Assembly (NCBI GenBank): GCA_963978905.1
Contig: OZ022261.1
Span: 28,021,686 to 28,085,685 of the forward strand
Source of the DNA: Trichostrongylus colubriformis
Taxonomy: Eukaryota > Nematoda > Chromadorea > Rhabditida > Trichostrongylidae
DNA: 64,000 nucleotides
Direction: 5' to 3'
The translations under genes and the position numbers were made by a program. Positions 51,601-62,029 of this stretch are shown here, one piece after another (the first letter of the stretch is position 1; each line of letters opens with the position of its first letter). The notes under the pieces are model-generated. The model saw only the letters and a list, made by a program, of their open reading frames with translations. It was not told the origin of the DNA and made no database searches.

Positions 51601-54600
51601 ACTGCATATTGTGAGAAATTTCCCATCCATTCCTCCATCCTTCGAGCAATTCTTCTCGATGCTCTGGGATTTCTCTTCCACCAAGACCTGATCATGCCTT
51701 CATATCAGCCAGGAATTTGGTGCGTTCGTTCATTTGTGCGCCTGTCCGGATTTCAGCATTGAATGAAGAACAGCGAGAGAGGTCAGGTAAGTATGGGGTT
51801 GGGTATGGCATGGTCCAGGATGTACAAAATGCACAGTGGCCGTGCAGAACTCCGCCCACTGTGGGCGGGACATGCGCCAAGCTTTTGGAGTTCCGGCAAA
51901 GATTCTATTAGTATTTTCGGAAGAGATCGGTCGTCTAGCGAAGGTACGCTATGAGGGGGTGGGCAAAACTCACCGACGCGCGTATGCGGCGCTACTTGGT
52001 AACATCGCAGCCGCCGCACGGCGCGACGGTTAGCGAGGGCTTGCGCTGCTACCTTTGCGCTTCAATGATGGTAGCTTGCTCTCACTCCACCAAACGTCAC
52101 CCATCACGCGCCGCATGCGCGCGCCGGTGAGTTTTTTCCCTGGAGCCGGGCTAATATGTGTTCAGGGGTTTTTAGCAGTTGAAAGCTACCCGCGTACAGT
52201 GGGCGGGGCGTACTGCATGAACGCGCTGCTCACCTACAAATGTTCATAACTCGGCTCCGTAAGAGCCCAGACTTGGAAATAACCGGTGAAGACCAGCGAT
52301 GTCTAAGCCGTAGGTCGCAAGTAGCGTGTCGATGGCGTGACTTCGTACCGTTCACCTTTCCTGTGCGCGTGCCCTTCTGTGCCTATCCTCCCTATTGGTG
52401 CGTAGGTGTCAGAGACCCATGCATCAGGAGGGAAGATAGGTAATCTCACCCATACACTCACATGAGCACTACAGGTACGACGACGCTCATGCGCTCTGAC
52501 TCAGGGGAGTGATGTGACTGTGATGGCAGACCCTCATAGTGTCTCCCTTGCTTTTACTGACATGCATGGAGCGGAGTAAAGAGATGGTGGACACAAAGAA
52601 GCACGACAGCGACATATTCAGGGGAATGGGAGATAACCAGTAACACGGGCATACGACTGTCATAACTCTTCCTATATACTTTTTCTTCAGAACACTGCAG
52701 TAGGGGATCGTTAGTTAATGTGAATATTATAAAAAGTTCCAACAGAATGGGACTAGTGGTGCTAACAGATGAAGAAAGTAAAAAGGAAAAGCTCAGTCTA
52801 CATGTATATGGCCCGTGTAAAAGCTTTGAAAGAAAAATTCAAACCAAATCACAAATAGTGGAGCTATTTAAACGGATGGCAACCATTGTACGTTGAGATT
52901 CGGCTCTCAAACAGTCGTGACACATGGGCTACGAATTGCAACCTCTCTTGCAATATAGTACATTTACGGCTCTTGAAACAATGAATACTGATCATCGGGA
53001 TGATTCCATGCTTATGAAAGCGGAATTATAAAAAAGTAGTAGAAATGCAGAACTCACGCGCTGGTTAATTCTTCATTATGAGCAATTTTCGCTTCCAATG
53101 AAACCCGCTCATCATTTCTAGCCGTTACCAATACATTAAAATTGTCTTGAAGACGATCCATACCACTTGACAATTCGCGATTGCGAGATTTCTCTTCTGC
53201 AATGGCAATCTCTAAGTGATTCAGTTCCAAAATAGAAATAATGATGAAGCAGATGTCAATACCCTGTCAGTTACAAGCTGGCCACAGTCAGGTAGCAAAT
53301 GTAGCTTTCAACGCCGTGCGACTCGCCCCGCTTTAAAACTTTGCAATAGTATCCCTCAAGAAACCTTGAGAAAACTCGTCTTACCTCACTCAAAATTAGA
53401 GATGAGCGGGATAAATACATAAAACTGGTAGTCAAATTGAGCACTACGCTACTTTCAGACCCAGCAACAAATACGACGCTCCTCAATGCTAACAACACGA
53501 CCCCCTACCACCAGTTTCTCAAAATTAGTTTGAGCCGGCAACCAGCATAATACCCCAGCATCACACCAGCTAGTCAAAGAGTCCCCAGAAAAAAATGATC
53601 TTACTTAAACCATGTCCCACCCATGCTCAAACATCACGGATATGACATCAGATACTTGTTTATAGGAAACCAGTTGGCTGGCGCACACAACTGCGCGCGA
53701 TTCATGGCGATGTTCTGCAGAATGGGTTTGATCAGCCTGACCACAGTGTTGTATGGAATCGAGCGGAAATTCCCTTCCCTCTGCTTTCAGATGAGCTATT
53801 GAACTAGAAAAAAAGCAGAGAAGATGGTGTGATAAAGAAGGATTTCGGTATTGATATACTTCAGTCGCTTGGCATCGAACCCATTTTGCACGTCATCGAC
53901 ATGAATCGCGCGCAGTAGTGTGCCAGCCAACTGGTTTAGGTCATCATTGGGAGTTAGGATAGCTTAGAGATCGATAGTTATGTATTCGATTGCACCGATT
54001 GATAACAAATGTTCACTTGATGAGCATCTAATTCCTACACATTAATGGTATAATGGTAGAACCATATCCTGATTATCGATGTTTATTGCTTTCGTAAACA
54101 TGCTTCACTACTTGGAATTTTCCATAGTATAGCGGTCGATACCCAGTGCTGCTGCCAGTACCGCATTTGAAAATGATTCCCAGTGAACCGCTTGCTTCGC
54201 TATCACAAATATATGTTGATCATGATTATCAATGTAGATCGCAGTATCAAGAAAAATGTACCATTTTCTGAAACGCCAGGCAATTCAGCGGTTGATACGT
54301 CGGCCAATGATATCAGAACATGAACAAAATACGTTCACACAACGGCACTGAGCATCAGACGCTTTTGTTCAAGCGGTCGCATAATATTATAGTAATATAG
54401 CGAGAGATTGTATGTGAAGGATTTCATCCCATCCAATTTCTAGCAGTTCTTATCAGCCACCGTAAATTAGTTTTACTGAGACCCCGTACCCAATAATACC
54501 ATTGAGATCCCCGTACCCTATAACACCTGTGAACATTCCACTGTCAGCCGCAAAAGCGGATCGGCCCTGGTGACATTTCCCTTCTCACGCTCCTAATCGA

Positions 54601-57600
54601 ATCTCATCAGCCATTATCAGTTTGGATTACCCACTATTGATGTCCCCGTCCCACCCTGCTAAACACCCATGAGTGTCAGCGCTATTGGATGAATGCGAAA
54701 GGCGAAACGAATTTGACAAAATTTGCCTTCTCATGCTCCATATCAAAGCTTATCAACCATTATCACTTCAGATCACCCACACTGAAAGTCTCTGGTCCAC
54801 CCTGCTCAACACCTATGAGTGCTCGCTCCAGGATCAATACGAAAAGAAACGGATTTGACGACTCTAGCCATTTCACGCTCCTTATCGTATCTTATCAAGC
54901 GTTATCAATGCGGGTCGCCCACCACTAATGTTCCTGTCCTATCCCGCAAAACACCTATGGGTGTCAGCGCTCTAGGATCAACCCGAAAGGCGAAACGGAT
55001 TCGAGGACTCCAGCCATTTCACGCTCCTTATCGTATCTTATGAACCGTTATCAATGCGAGTCACCCACCATTAATGTCCCTGGCCCCTCCTGCTAAACAC
55101 TTATGAGTGCCAGCGCTCTTGCATCAACGCGAAAGGCGAAACGGATCTGGCGACATTTGTCTTCCGAGGCTCCTTATCAGCCCTTATCACTTGCAATCAC
55201 TTTCGGTCCACCACCATTAGTGTCCCCTTGCCACCCCTCACATCACTTGTAAAATTCATGGTCCCAGCTTTACTGCGAGATGAGATATGAATTTCGTGAC
55301 AGACGGACAGACACACACACACACACACACACACAGACATACTAAGCGAATTATATATAGTAGGATAATAGATCTCGACCAGCTCAAATCTCACTTTCCA
55401 GAAGAGACAAGAAGGATACAGATCAAACGGATTGCTACAAAAAATCAAATTTTACACCACGTACTCACAAACAAGGACGCTCACCATTCAATTCATTCCT
55501 AATTTCCTGTAGCTGTCGCTGGAGGGTGGAGCACTCTGTATTCATACGATCGCTTGATCCTCTGGAAGTTATATTGCAGATAGATCATAATCACACGTCT
55601 GCGCAATGGTATGGAAAACTTACTTGTGGGTGTTTAACTGCTGGATAAGTTCCTCTTTTTCAGTTTTGACCGTTTCAAGAGCTGCTTCCGCGTCTTTCAG
55701 TGATTTGTTTAGCTGCACCATCTGAAAGGAGCACAGCTCACAGCGATCAGTACCTTTACCTCGTTGAGCACCGGTTATTCAGATTGTTAGATGATCCGAA
55801 GTAAAAAGATTCAGCAAAAAAAATTCTACAAAATTAGAGAAGTCAATGGAAAATCAAGAAGAACATGAAAGCGCCGAAAGAATGAGTGCATGACTAGAAA
55901 ACGTGACAAGGGAACAGTGACGCGAATTCTAGCAATGACAATGAACAAAACACTGATTACCTTTTTCTCGTAATCTTTAAGTTCGAGCGAAAAGACATCC
56001 GTAGCAGTGTGCTGTTCGCGAAGAGCGGCGGCCTCCTGAATAGCGTCGTCGAGCTGCGATCGCAAGTGGCTGTTTGTTTGGAGAACGGCAGCAAGGTCTT
56101 CCTCATGACGCAAACGCTATAATTCTTAGATAAGTGCAAAATAATCCTAAAAACAAGTTCTTTAGAAATCCTGCTTAGCCATATCGAATTAGCTCAAGAA
56201 TATGACAGTGGCGTGCCCAAAAATGGGAACATTGCTCGGGTCCCTCATTACGGTGGAAATTGAATCAGTGGTGGAGAAAAAAACCGAAGTCTCTCAATGG
56301 CTTAGAGAAAAAGTTAACGCTGAAATCCCCAATACAAGCAAAAGTTAATCGAAAATCAGAAATCAAGCACCAAAATCATGCAGATTCTTACCCACAGTTC
56401 TACCGCGCACAGAGTATGATCTTTCAGCGTATTCAGAGGGTGATCCAGCGTCTACCTGCGTCTACGAACTTTAAAAAACCAATATTTATTCAGTCAGCCT
56501 CAGCCAGCAGCCCGATTTCTAGGCTCACAAGCGGCTTCCAGCAGGTCATCCTTTTATTTATGGGAAACCAGTGACTTTGTGCAGAAGGTTGCTGCTGAGA
56601 TCCACAAAATTTCCCCTCACGAGTCAACCCTAACAATCATTGCGACTGCAGCGTACTTTAATAGCCCATACCGATGTCTGATGTCCTCTGAGGAGCCATG
56701 GAATGCAGGAGAGGAGAAATGGGATCAGTATTATAGAATTGAATAAAGACTAATTTTTGCAGAGTGGATGGGTCTCGTATAACGAACCCAACCCTATCAC
56801 AGGGCTCACTGCACCAACACGGATGCAACTAATGCAAATTCACATAACAACCTTATTTTAAACTAGTTTCAAAGGGATATAGGGGAGGTTCACGGCATAG
56901 CGTAACTAATGCTCTCTCCATTCCACGCTGAGTGCCATACAAACGATAAAAAACAACGATGAGCGCGAATATGCGAAGCAGCCAGTGGACAGATAAAAGG
57001 TATGGCACAAGGGGAATCCAAAGCAGCGAGTAGAGAGCGAGAGAAAGAGCTGTGCTCAGAAGCACAAAGGTAGGGAACGGAGCCGAATGGAAGACGTGTC
57101 ACCCTGTCCAGCCCTCCATAGCTTCTTAACCGTAAGCCATCAGACTGAAAAGGACCCGAATGAAGCCACCATAAAGATAATACGGCGTGCTTTCAATGCA
57201 AATTGCGAGATTATCTCAATAAAAGTTGTCATTTCATCTACATGGAACAAATATTTCTAGTTTTAACAGGTGCAGATTGTAAATTTCCTTCATATACCCT
57301 GACAGCACCTTTAATGAAGCTTGATAAGTTTTGATGAATAGAAGTAGGAAACCACGGAAAAATTTATGTGAAAATATAACGATAGGAAAAAAGGTAGCGG
57401 AAGAATGAGACTGAGGGGACAACTATGGGCTGAACTGTTAAATAATCGACCCGCACGCTAGCAGGATCACATATTTTACAAGGATTAAGGTCAAGCTAAA
57501 CATAATCATAGCATATAATATAAAAATAATAGATAATTCAAAAGAAATATGAATACAGCGCACTTCAAATTTCACTTCAACTCGAAATTTTTAAGACTAC

Positions 57601-60100
57601 CTCTTTTTTCAACAGAGCAATTTCATTAGAGAGCTGAGTGTTGAGTTCAGTAAGATGCCCCATGTCGGAGTCAACTGATGTGCCATTCTAAAATTCCAAT
57701 TCCACTGATATGCCATGATATTAACTATCGAAAAGAAAGGATAGAACAAAGTTAGTGACGAACACATAAAAAATATTCGTTACATAAAAAAGAAATAATC
57801 ACACTACCTCAACAGATGGAGCACTTTGACCCTCACTTCTTTCCTGTTCCGATAATTTGAGTTGTGAATTCTCTGCGAGAAGATCGTTGATCGTGGCATC
57901 CTTCTCCTCCTGAAATAGACTTCCCAATGGGCAAACACTAAAACAACCAAAGAAAGTGAATGTTAGAAGAAGGGATACATGAGTGATACTCTTGGATTCA
58001 AGTAACTTACTAAGATAAATAAAAAGATTAATGTGCAACACTAATGAGTTTCACATGATTATGTCGCAATGTTCCAAGCGTGGCTATTTAGCAATTTTCT
58101 TACGCAACATCTCCCTGAACTTACTAATCTCAAAACGTCACCATCCACAAACCTAGATGGGGCATGATCCCCTGAATAAAATGAAGGGCTGCAGGGGTAC
58201 AAAGTCACTTTAAGACATACATCCAAATCCGACCCAAAGTAAATAGGCCCTCATAAAAGGCATAGAAAAATTCAAGGAGTGATTTCAAAAGGAGTGAGCC
58301 AGAAAGTGTAAATTCAACCATTACCCAACTAGGTAAGAACCTCGAGTCTGATGAGGCGTTTAAGCGCCCGCCGTATTCATATGATGTCATCAAAGGCTAT
58401 GATCATGTTTTGCGAGTATAAGAGGTATAAAGCGATTACCAGTGAGAGCTTCAGTTTCTTAATCTCCATCTTGGACAGGTTAACATGTTCCAGTTGGCGT
58501 TTCACGAAACGGATGAGATCTTCACGGCTTAGGGTATCCAACTGTAATAAGCATTAGTTTTCAAAAACAATGCAAAATCAATGAAAAGCAATGCCTCAAC
58601 GAACTTTCGACTTGGTCTGTGTATTATGACCATCGCTTTCGGGTGTATTGGTAGCCATATCGTGCCGAGCACGACTGACGGCGAAAACGCTGAAAACCTC
58701 GATTTAGCACAAAATACGGGAGAAAATATCAAAAAATGGCTCGATCTGGACTATCACAAAAACAGAGAACGTATATCTTCTTTCCTCATAACGATATAAC
58801 ATTTGACATTTTAATAAGATTTACTGCAAGAATGCATTTTATAAACGAAATTCCCGCATTCCAGTCATTTTTCAAAGAATGGCAACCGAAATAAATGCCC
58901 TATTCCGAACGAGCCAAGTTCCTCCTATTTCCCAACTATGACAGGTGTACTGACCTCTGGAAAAAGTTTCCTATCAAAAAAAAAAAGGATAAAAATGTAT
59001 TAAATCGAACGAAATTTTTGTCGCTACTATTTAAAAAATATTTCAAGCATATATAATCATTATATCTTCTTCAGGTCCTAAAAAATATGCACAATTTTAC
59101 AGAATCGTTAAGTTACTGATGAAAACTGTTGCAAATATGGCCGAATGATCTTGAGCTTCAACCTTGAAGGATAATATTGAAGCAGTGAATATTCAAAAGT
59201 GTAAGGGACGACAACATAAAAACAAAATCCGATTAATAAGTCAGCGAAAGAAGAAAGCAATTTTGAATAATACACGTCAAAGACGGATTTGCAAACGTGC
59301 TCCACCCTCATACGTGGACTTGCAGAAGGCGCACGGCCATTACGGACAAACCCACGCATCCATTCATTGTTCTCTGTAACTTCGGACACTGAGAAATCAG
59401 CCTTGCTGGCGCACAATACTACGCACTTCACCTGATGTATTAAGCTCTTAGAGCAAAATAGACTTGGTTTTGCTTGCTATTAGTGATTTTGAGTGGTTCC
59501 CTCTCGCTACCTCTATGTGACGCGCATACTGCGCCAGCAAGCCTGATGTATTGCAAAGGAACTTCGGTTTGAGGAGAAACCGACGAAACAGAGGCTATCG
59601 GAAATAGGTACTAGGTCACGTAATCGAAATCAAACACGCTTTTCGCTAAATCTGGCTGGGATTTATTGGACTAAACATATCCAGAAGAAATTTGAACTAG
59701 AAAAAAAGCCTTATCACCTTACGGAAATTGCAAAAAATGGTTGGAAATGATTCAGACTAATCAGAGTATACCTTGAAAAGTAACGCTTCTCTTACTTCGA
59801 AAGGGATGTACCAAACGCGTCTAATATGATGGCACACTTTTCCTTATTTCACAAACAAAGTTCGATCTTTGTTCATCAGACGTTTTGATCACCCGCCGTT
59901 GATGTCCCCTCCCCGCTTCCCCACCGCCACCGACACACTTCAGGAAATATCAGTATTCTCTAAGTGCTGCTAATTGAGTAGGAATTCCCGATCAAACACA
60001 CAGACATACTCCAATAGAGGTTTAGTCGCGTATATATAGTAGGATATTCAAGAAAAAAAAAACAATTAACTCTCACCTTATTTACGAAGCCTCCTTCCAT
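33620..60100 (-). CDS. gcc-2: GRIP-domain golgin, GCC2/GCC185 orthologue
   Basis: Coiled-coil tether of the trans-Golgi network, anchored by a C-terminal GRIP domain that binds Arl1/Rab GTPases and captures endosome-derived vesicles. Coding exons (minus strand): 60100-60077, 58541-58440, 57909-57808, 57687-57601, 56116-55961, 55721-55624, 55561-55485, 53211-53058, 50143-50032, 44902-44775, 42347-42225, 42121-41998, 41885-41716, 40855-40776, 40720-40665, 35177-34989, 34305-34207, 33766-33620. All phases fit: 2028 nt, 675 residues. The N terminus carries LDTLSREDLIRFVKRQ, matching the human GCC2 motif LETLPKEDLIKFAKKQ. Residues about 40-510 are charged heptad-rich coiled coil. RSLEDVLFGEE and LLSDSEATNATLVAQ match the segment before the human GRIP domain. 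The GRIP domain is about residues 600-665 (EEIRRLERNEERL, SEYLKN with Tyr620, LVPILTTMLRLSPEE). The protein is much shorter than the roughly 1,680-residue human one, with the loss in the coiled coil. The acceptor of exon 40855 could instead be at 40846 (three fewer residues). Introns carry CR1, PIF-like and mariner debris. Confidence 0.92.
35200..39700. other. Large gcc-2 intron sequence without recognised genes
   Basis: Part of the 5.5-kb intron between exons 40665 and 35177. It contains fragments of the aatacgaccc dispersed repeat (35810-36110, 37797-37870, 39060-39300) and short frames only. The tRNA-like inverted repeat is at its upstream (right) end. Confidence 0.5.
39820..39892 (-). tRNA. 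tRNA-like sequence, anticodon GGA (copy 1 of inverted pair)
   Basis: This 73-nt sequence folds as a full cloverleaf. The 7-bp acceptor stem is GTGTCGG/CCGACAC, the D stem GTGT/GCAC, the anticodon stem TATCC/GGATG with loop CCGGAAA, and the T stem GCGGG/CCCGT with loop TTCGAGT. The variable loop is short. The anticodon would be GGA (serine codons), but position 33 is C instead of U, eukaryotes do not normally use GGA for serine, and a serine tRNA should have a long variable arm. It is therefore likely to be a tRNA-derived repeat and not a working serine tRNA. It sits in a gcc-2 intron. Confidence 0.4.
39991..40063 (+). tRNA. tRNA-like sequence, anticodon GGA (copy 2 of inverted pair)
   Basis: Identical in sequence and fold to the minus-strand copy at 39820-39892 and pointing the opposite way, away from it. 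Both internal promoter boxes are recognisable (A box near 39998-40010, B box GGTTCGAGTCC near 40042-40052). The same doubts apply: C33, GGA anticodon and a short variable loop. Confidence 0.4.
40952..41630. mobile_element. Palindrome of two mariner 3' ends
   Basis: A 679-bp palindrome in a gcc-2 intron. The outer ends are a mariner-type terminal repeat (TTAGGTAGTCTAAAAAG on the right; TTGGGTAGTCTAAAAAG on the left). Both arms read inward from the terminus into the C-terminal coding end of a mariner transposase. On the plus strand of the right arm, YSPDLAPSDYHLFLSLSNAI is the hallmark segment with the last catalytic Asp, followed downstream by LPKRVIREMEDNDTY; the left arm has the same on the minus strand. 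The arms have diverged, so the element is old and inactive. A stray piece of the same segment (LLSYSPDL) is at 40205-40230. Confidence 0.8.
44217..44560. mobile_element. TA-flanked MITE, TATTTATG family, copy B
   Basis: Same ends and interior as 4462-4735, with TA at 44215-44216 and 44561-44562. Longer (344 bp) because copy A lacks a segment near its right end. It lies in a gcc-2 intron. Confidence 0.75.
45036..46376. mobile_element. PIF/Harbinger-like non-autonomous element
   Basis: Inverted terminal repeats of about 120 bp (CAAGGGAGGCCCAT outermost) bound 45036-45153 and 46256-46376. A TAA lies directly outside each end (45033-45035, 46377-46379), the 3-bp target duplication typical of PIF/Harbinger (TWA). 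No transposase can be read inside. Inside are a tRNA-derived stretch on the minus strand (about 45961-46035) and a B-box-like GGTTCGATCCC at 45167. It lies in the gcc-2 intron between 44902 and 50032. Confidence 0.75.
45961..46035 (-). pseudogene. tRNA-derived sequence inside the PIF-like element
   Basis: On the minus strand an A box (TGGCCGAATGG) and a B-box-like GTTCAACTCC are spaced as in a class II tRNA (Leu/Ser type). The acceptor and T stems do not pair, so it cannot be a working tRNA. It looks like a tRNA relic carried by the element. Confidence 0.45.
46650..49945 (+). mobile_element. Decayed CR1-like non-LTR retrotransposon
   Basis: Broken by many stops and frameshifts but collinear. 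ORF1 remnant: about 46700-46840 (NQSLPPHLKAAMGYLFEMK) and 47095-47275 (VYRMGR, PSSFFVPLLLRRAPE, FIRASLTIAERD). Endonuclease start: about 47450-47560 (SRSLFNNSEALTLLLKQ, DITALTESWL). Linker: about 48135-48400. Reverse transcriptase: about 49060-49260, with the catalytic motif CAFVDDLKLY, where CR1 elements usually have FADD. Downstream are YVRPTLEYGTPVFSP (49441) and a 3' end resembling the CR1 C terminus to about 49940. It sits antisense in a gcc-2 intron. It belongs to the CR1/Jockey group by motif order; the true ends are not defined. Confidence 0.8.
50280..51100 (+). mobile_element. Probable solo LTR with TATA box and poly(A) signal
   Basis: A perfect TATAAAA box at 50717-50723 is followed by a short palindrome ACCGACTGTCAGTCGGT near 50738 and by AATAAA at 51028-51033, 311 bp downstream, then a T/G-rich stretch. 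This promoter-to-poly(A) layout is typical of the U3-R-U5 of an LTR retrotransposon. No gag-pol reading frame follows, and exact TG...CA borders and a target duplication could not be fixed. It lies in a gcc-2 intron, antisense. Confidence 0.4.
51100..53050. other. gcc-2 intron sequence, no gene recognised
   Basis: GC-rich patches (51820-52240) with cgcccactgtgggcggga at about 51850 and an inverted cagtgggcgggg at 52197 hint at another decayed inverted-repeat element of about 360 bp, but the ends cannot be fixed. Otherwise nothing recognisable. Confidence 0.4.
53667..53938. mobile_element. Inverted-repeat element, CAGTTGGCTGG family
   Basis: Ends AAACCAGTTGGCTGGC match for about 60 bp as inverted repeats, containing ctgcgcgcgattcatg in both. 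AGG lies outside each end. A half copy of the same end occurs at about 3003-3045. It lies in a gcc-2 intron. Confidence 0.6.
54440..55366 (+). repeat. RTE-type 3' tail with about five tandem 146-bp units
   Basis: A diverged tandem repeat anchored at 54585, 54731, 54873, 55019 and 55163 (spacing 142-146 bp), each unit with tca(c/t)gctcc, ccacc(a)ttaatgtccc and cgaaaggcgaaacgga. The last unit runs into gatatgaatttcgtgacaga, a (CA)n tract at about 55311-55335, and the end ttatatatagtaggat. It lies in the gcc-2 intron between 53211 and 55485. Confidence 0.7.
56120..57600. other. gcc-2 intron between exons 55961 and 57687, nothing recognised
   Basis: AT-rich intron sequence with short open frames on both strands (for example 56260-56574) that lack coding character. 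No inverted repeat or transposon protein was seen. Confidence 0.5.
59398..59545. mobile_element. Short inverted-repeat element, CAGSCTTGCTGGCGCA ends
   Basis: A 148-bp segment with ends CAGCCTTGCTGGCGCA and TGCGCCAGCAAGCCTG. The ends resemble those of 53667-53938. It lies in the first gcc-2 intron; no target duplication can be assigned. Confidence 0.5.
59878..60045 (+). repeat. RTE-type 3' tail, copy 3 (diverged)
   Basis: Shares the module tcacccgccgttgatgtccc and the end tatatatagtaggat with the tails at 3170 and 55160. The middle is diverged. It lies in the first gcc-2 intron, antisense to the gene, close to the start exon. Confidence 0.45.
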
Positions 60101-60120
60101 TTCATCTATGAGCCTGAAAT
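60098..60120 (-). promoter_or_regulatory. Start codon and probable spliced-leader acceptor of gcc-2
   Basis: On the minus strand a good nematode acceptor (atatttcag) ends at 60114. It is followed by a 13-nt leader and then the ATG at 60100-60098. The leader also holds an out-of-frame ATG that stops after seven codons. A very short leader after a strong acceptor is what SL1 trans-splicing produces in nematodes; a cis-spliced 5' UTR exon is the alternative. No spliced leader sequence itself is visible. Confidence 0.45.
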
Positions 60121-60930
60121 ATGAAGAATGACTTCAGTCGCAAAAATGATTCGGGTAAATGTTCATGGAGTGTTGTGTGCTCATGAACATACAAACCTGT
60201 ATCAAATGGATTTCTTCACTGAATAAAGAAGGACCACTCAAACCTGGGAATGTACCAAGAATGGCCAAGACATATCGATTCGGATCAATCAGGTCTGAAT
60301 TTTGGAGCCACTGAAAAGCCATTAGCACGAGCTTTTAAAGACTTTCTGGGCTCTTGCGCTCAATATGAAACAGAAAAAGTGTGACTTCCAAAGTGTAATG
60401 CAAAAGGTACTTCACATTTGCGTGATGGTTCAAGCATATGGGTTTCGTCGGAAATGTTTCTATTCACTGTTGATCGTGCATGTGATCTCAAGGAAAGAGT
60501 ACTAGCAGGTGGTGAACTTAAATTAGCTCTTTGCCCAAAGACGCATATTGTGTCATACTGGTATGAACTGCTCCCAATTGTTTTGTACTATTGTCAGTAA
60601 CCTATCCCAATCTTTCTTGCAATTTGACAGTACCGGCGGTATCCTTTGCTCAATGATTGATTGAGATGTTGAACAGCTATGGTGTTCTACACCATTGTGA
60701 TCGGGTGGTAGCCGAAAGTGCTATGCGTGGTGAATACGAATGTTGCGGAATATTTCCCATGTTAGCTCAGCGGCTTCCTCAACAACCTTCCTGAAGGTTT
60801 AAGCATGTAATCTGAATCTCACACTGCTCGCGTGGACATATCTGATCACTGGAACAACGCTCAAGCTGTTGTTCGTTTGTAACGTAACCTCAGTCAGAAC
60901 CCTCTGGTTGAGCGAGTCTAGCAATCCCTT

Positions 60931-61097
60931 AAGCCGCATTTATACTCTGCGGTGCTGGCGGCAAGGTGTGTCTGCGTGTCTCTGCTCCTCCAGCTATACC
61001 ACCCTGCCTCCGTCATATCTGCACCCCCTCGTGCCACTTTGCCACGCGGTTTGTAAATGCAGCCACGCCCTGCCGGCGCCGATGTGAACGCGGCCTT
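60931..61097. mobile_element. Short element with AAGCCGC ends, related to 63240-63650
   Basis: The left end AAGCCGCATTTATACTCTGC and right end (complement AAGGCCGCGTTCACATC) resemble the AGGCCGCTTTCATACTTTGC terminus of the foldback element at 63240-63650. About 167 bp; target duplication not clear. Confidence 0.4.
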
Positions 61098-62029
61098 ATG
61101 CTGAGGTTCCAGCTCGCATACATATATCGTCATGCGCACTCTCACTTGAACGGGTTGGTTTGCCTTCGCTACGCTGGGCTCTTATCACTCATGGCCATGC
61201 GTTGCGGAGAGAAAATAGCTCGCTTCAGCAAGAGTGCGCATGGCGAGACATGCGATTGCACTATCATGCGAATCGCGGTTGCGAGAGGTATACGCAGCTC
61301 AACAGAACGAGAAATATTTAGTGGGCGGCGCAGATCATGGTCTTCCTATAAGTGTTTGTTTTGTATTTTGTATAACCACACTCCCTCTCGAGCGCTTCTT
61401 ATTCATCTGAATGCTGACATTGGGTTGAGTTGGCTTGTAATTCTACAAAGATAAAACCACGCATTCGTCGAATGCAGCTCACTGGAAGCGAGAAGTCCCT
61501 TAAGTTTGCTTAAATATGTCTCGGAGCAATTTTGCACGGATATCCTTATGATCCCATGGCGTCCTTCAATGGGAGGCATCTCTTGCTGGAGCATTTCGAG
61601 CCTTTAGGTTGTGGGAGTACGTGACCACGTTACCTGTTCCTGCTGTGCTAGTTTGATTCACACCTTCTGTACCCATGAAGGCGTTTCTTGCATACGTGTG
61701 GGATGCGTTCTGTACGGTACAGATACCTTGTATTCCGCCCACACCGAAGCCTCAATTCTAACGACTGAGGCACCCGGGCAACGAAAGTGTCTTCCGACCA
61801 ATTCCACTTTGGGTCAGAGTGGCTACTACACAGACTATACCCTGCGGACAGAGCCTAACCGTAGATTTCCAACTTGCCGAAAATAGAGATGAGGACGGCC
61901 TCATTTCCCAATGAAGACGGCCTCATTTCCCCGAAGTCGGAGGAGCCCCAATACGGCAGCGTTGGATAGGACAAGTCGGAAGATACTGAATGTTTCAAGG
62001 CTACAACAGGCTGCTTGAATCAAGAAGGA

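Noticed and set aside
16597..60100. Operon of gcc-2 and nkb-1
   Set aside because: Both are on the minus strand in the right order, but about 9 kb separates them, far more than nematode operon spacing.
60134..60328. Minus-strand frame just upstream of gcc-2 with an acceptor-like cag
   Set aside because: It contains no GCC2-like sequence and cannot be joined in frame through a supported donor; the start exon already has its own ATG after an acceptor.
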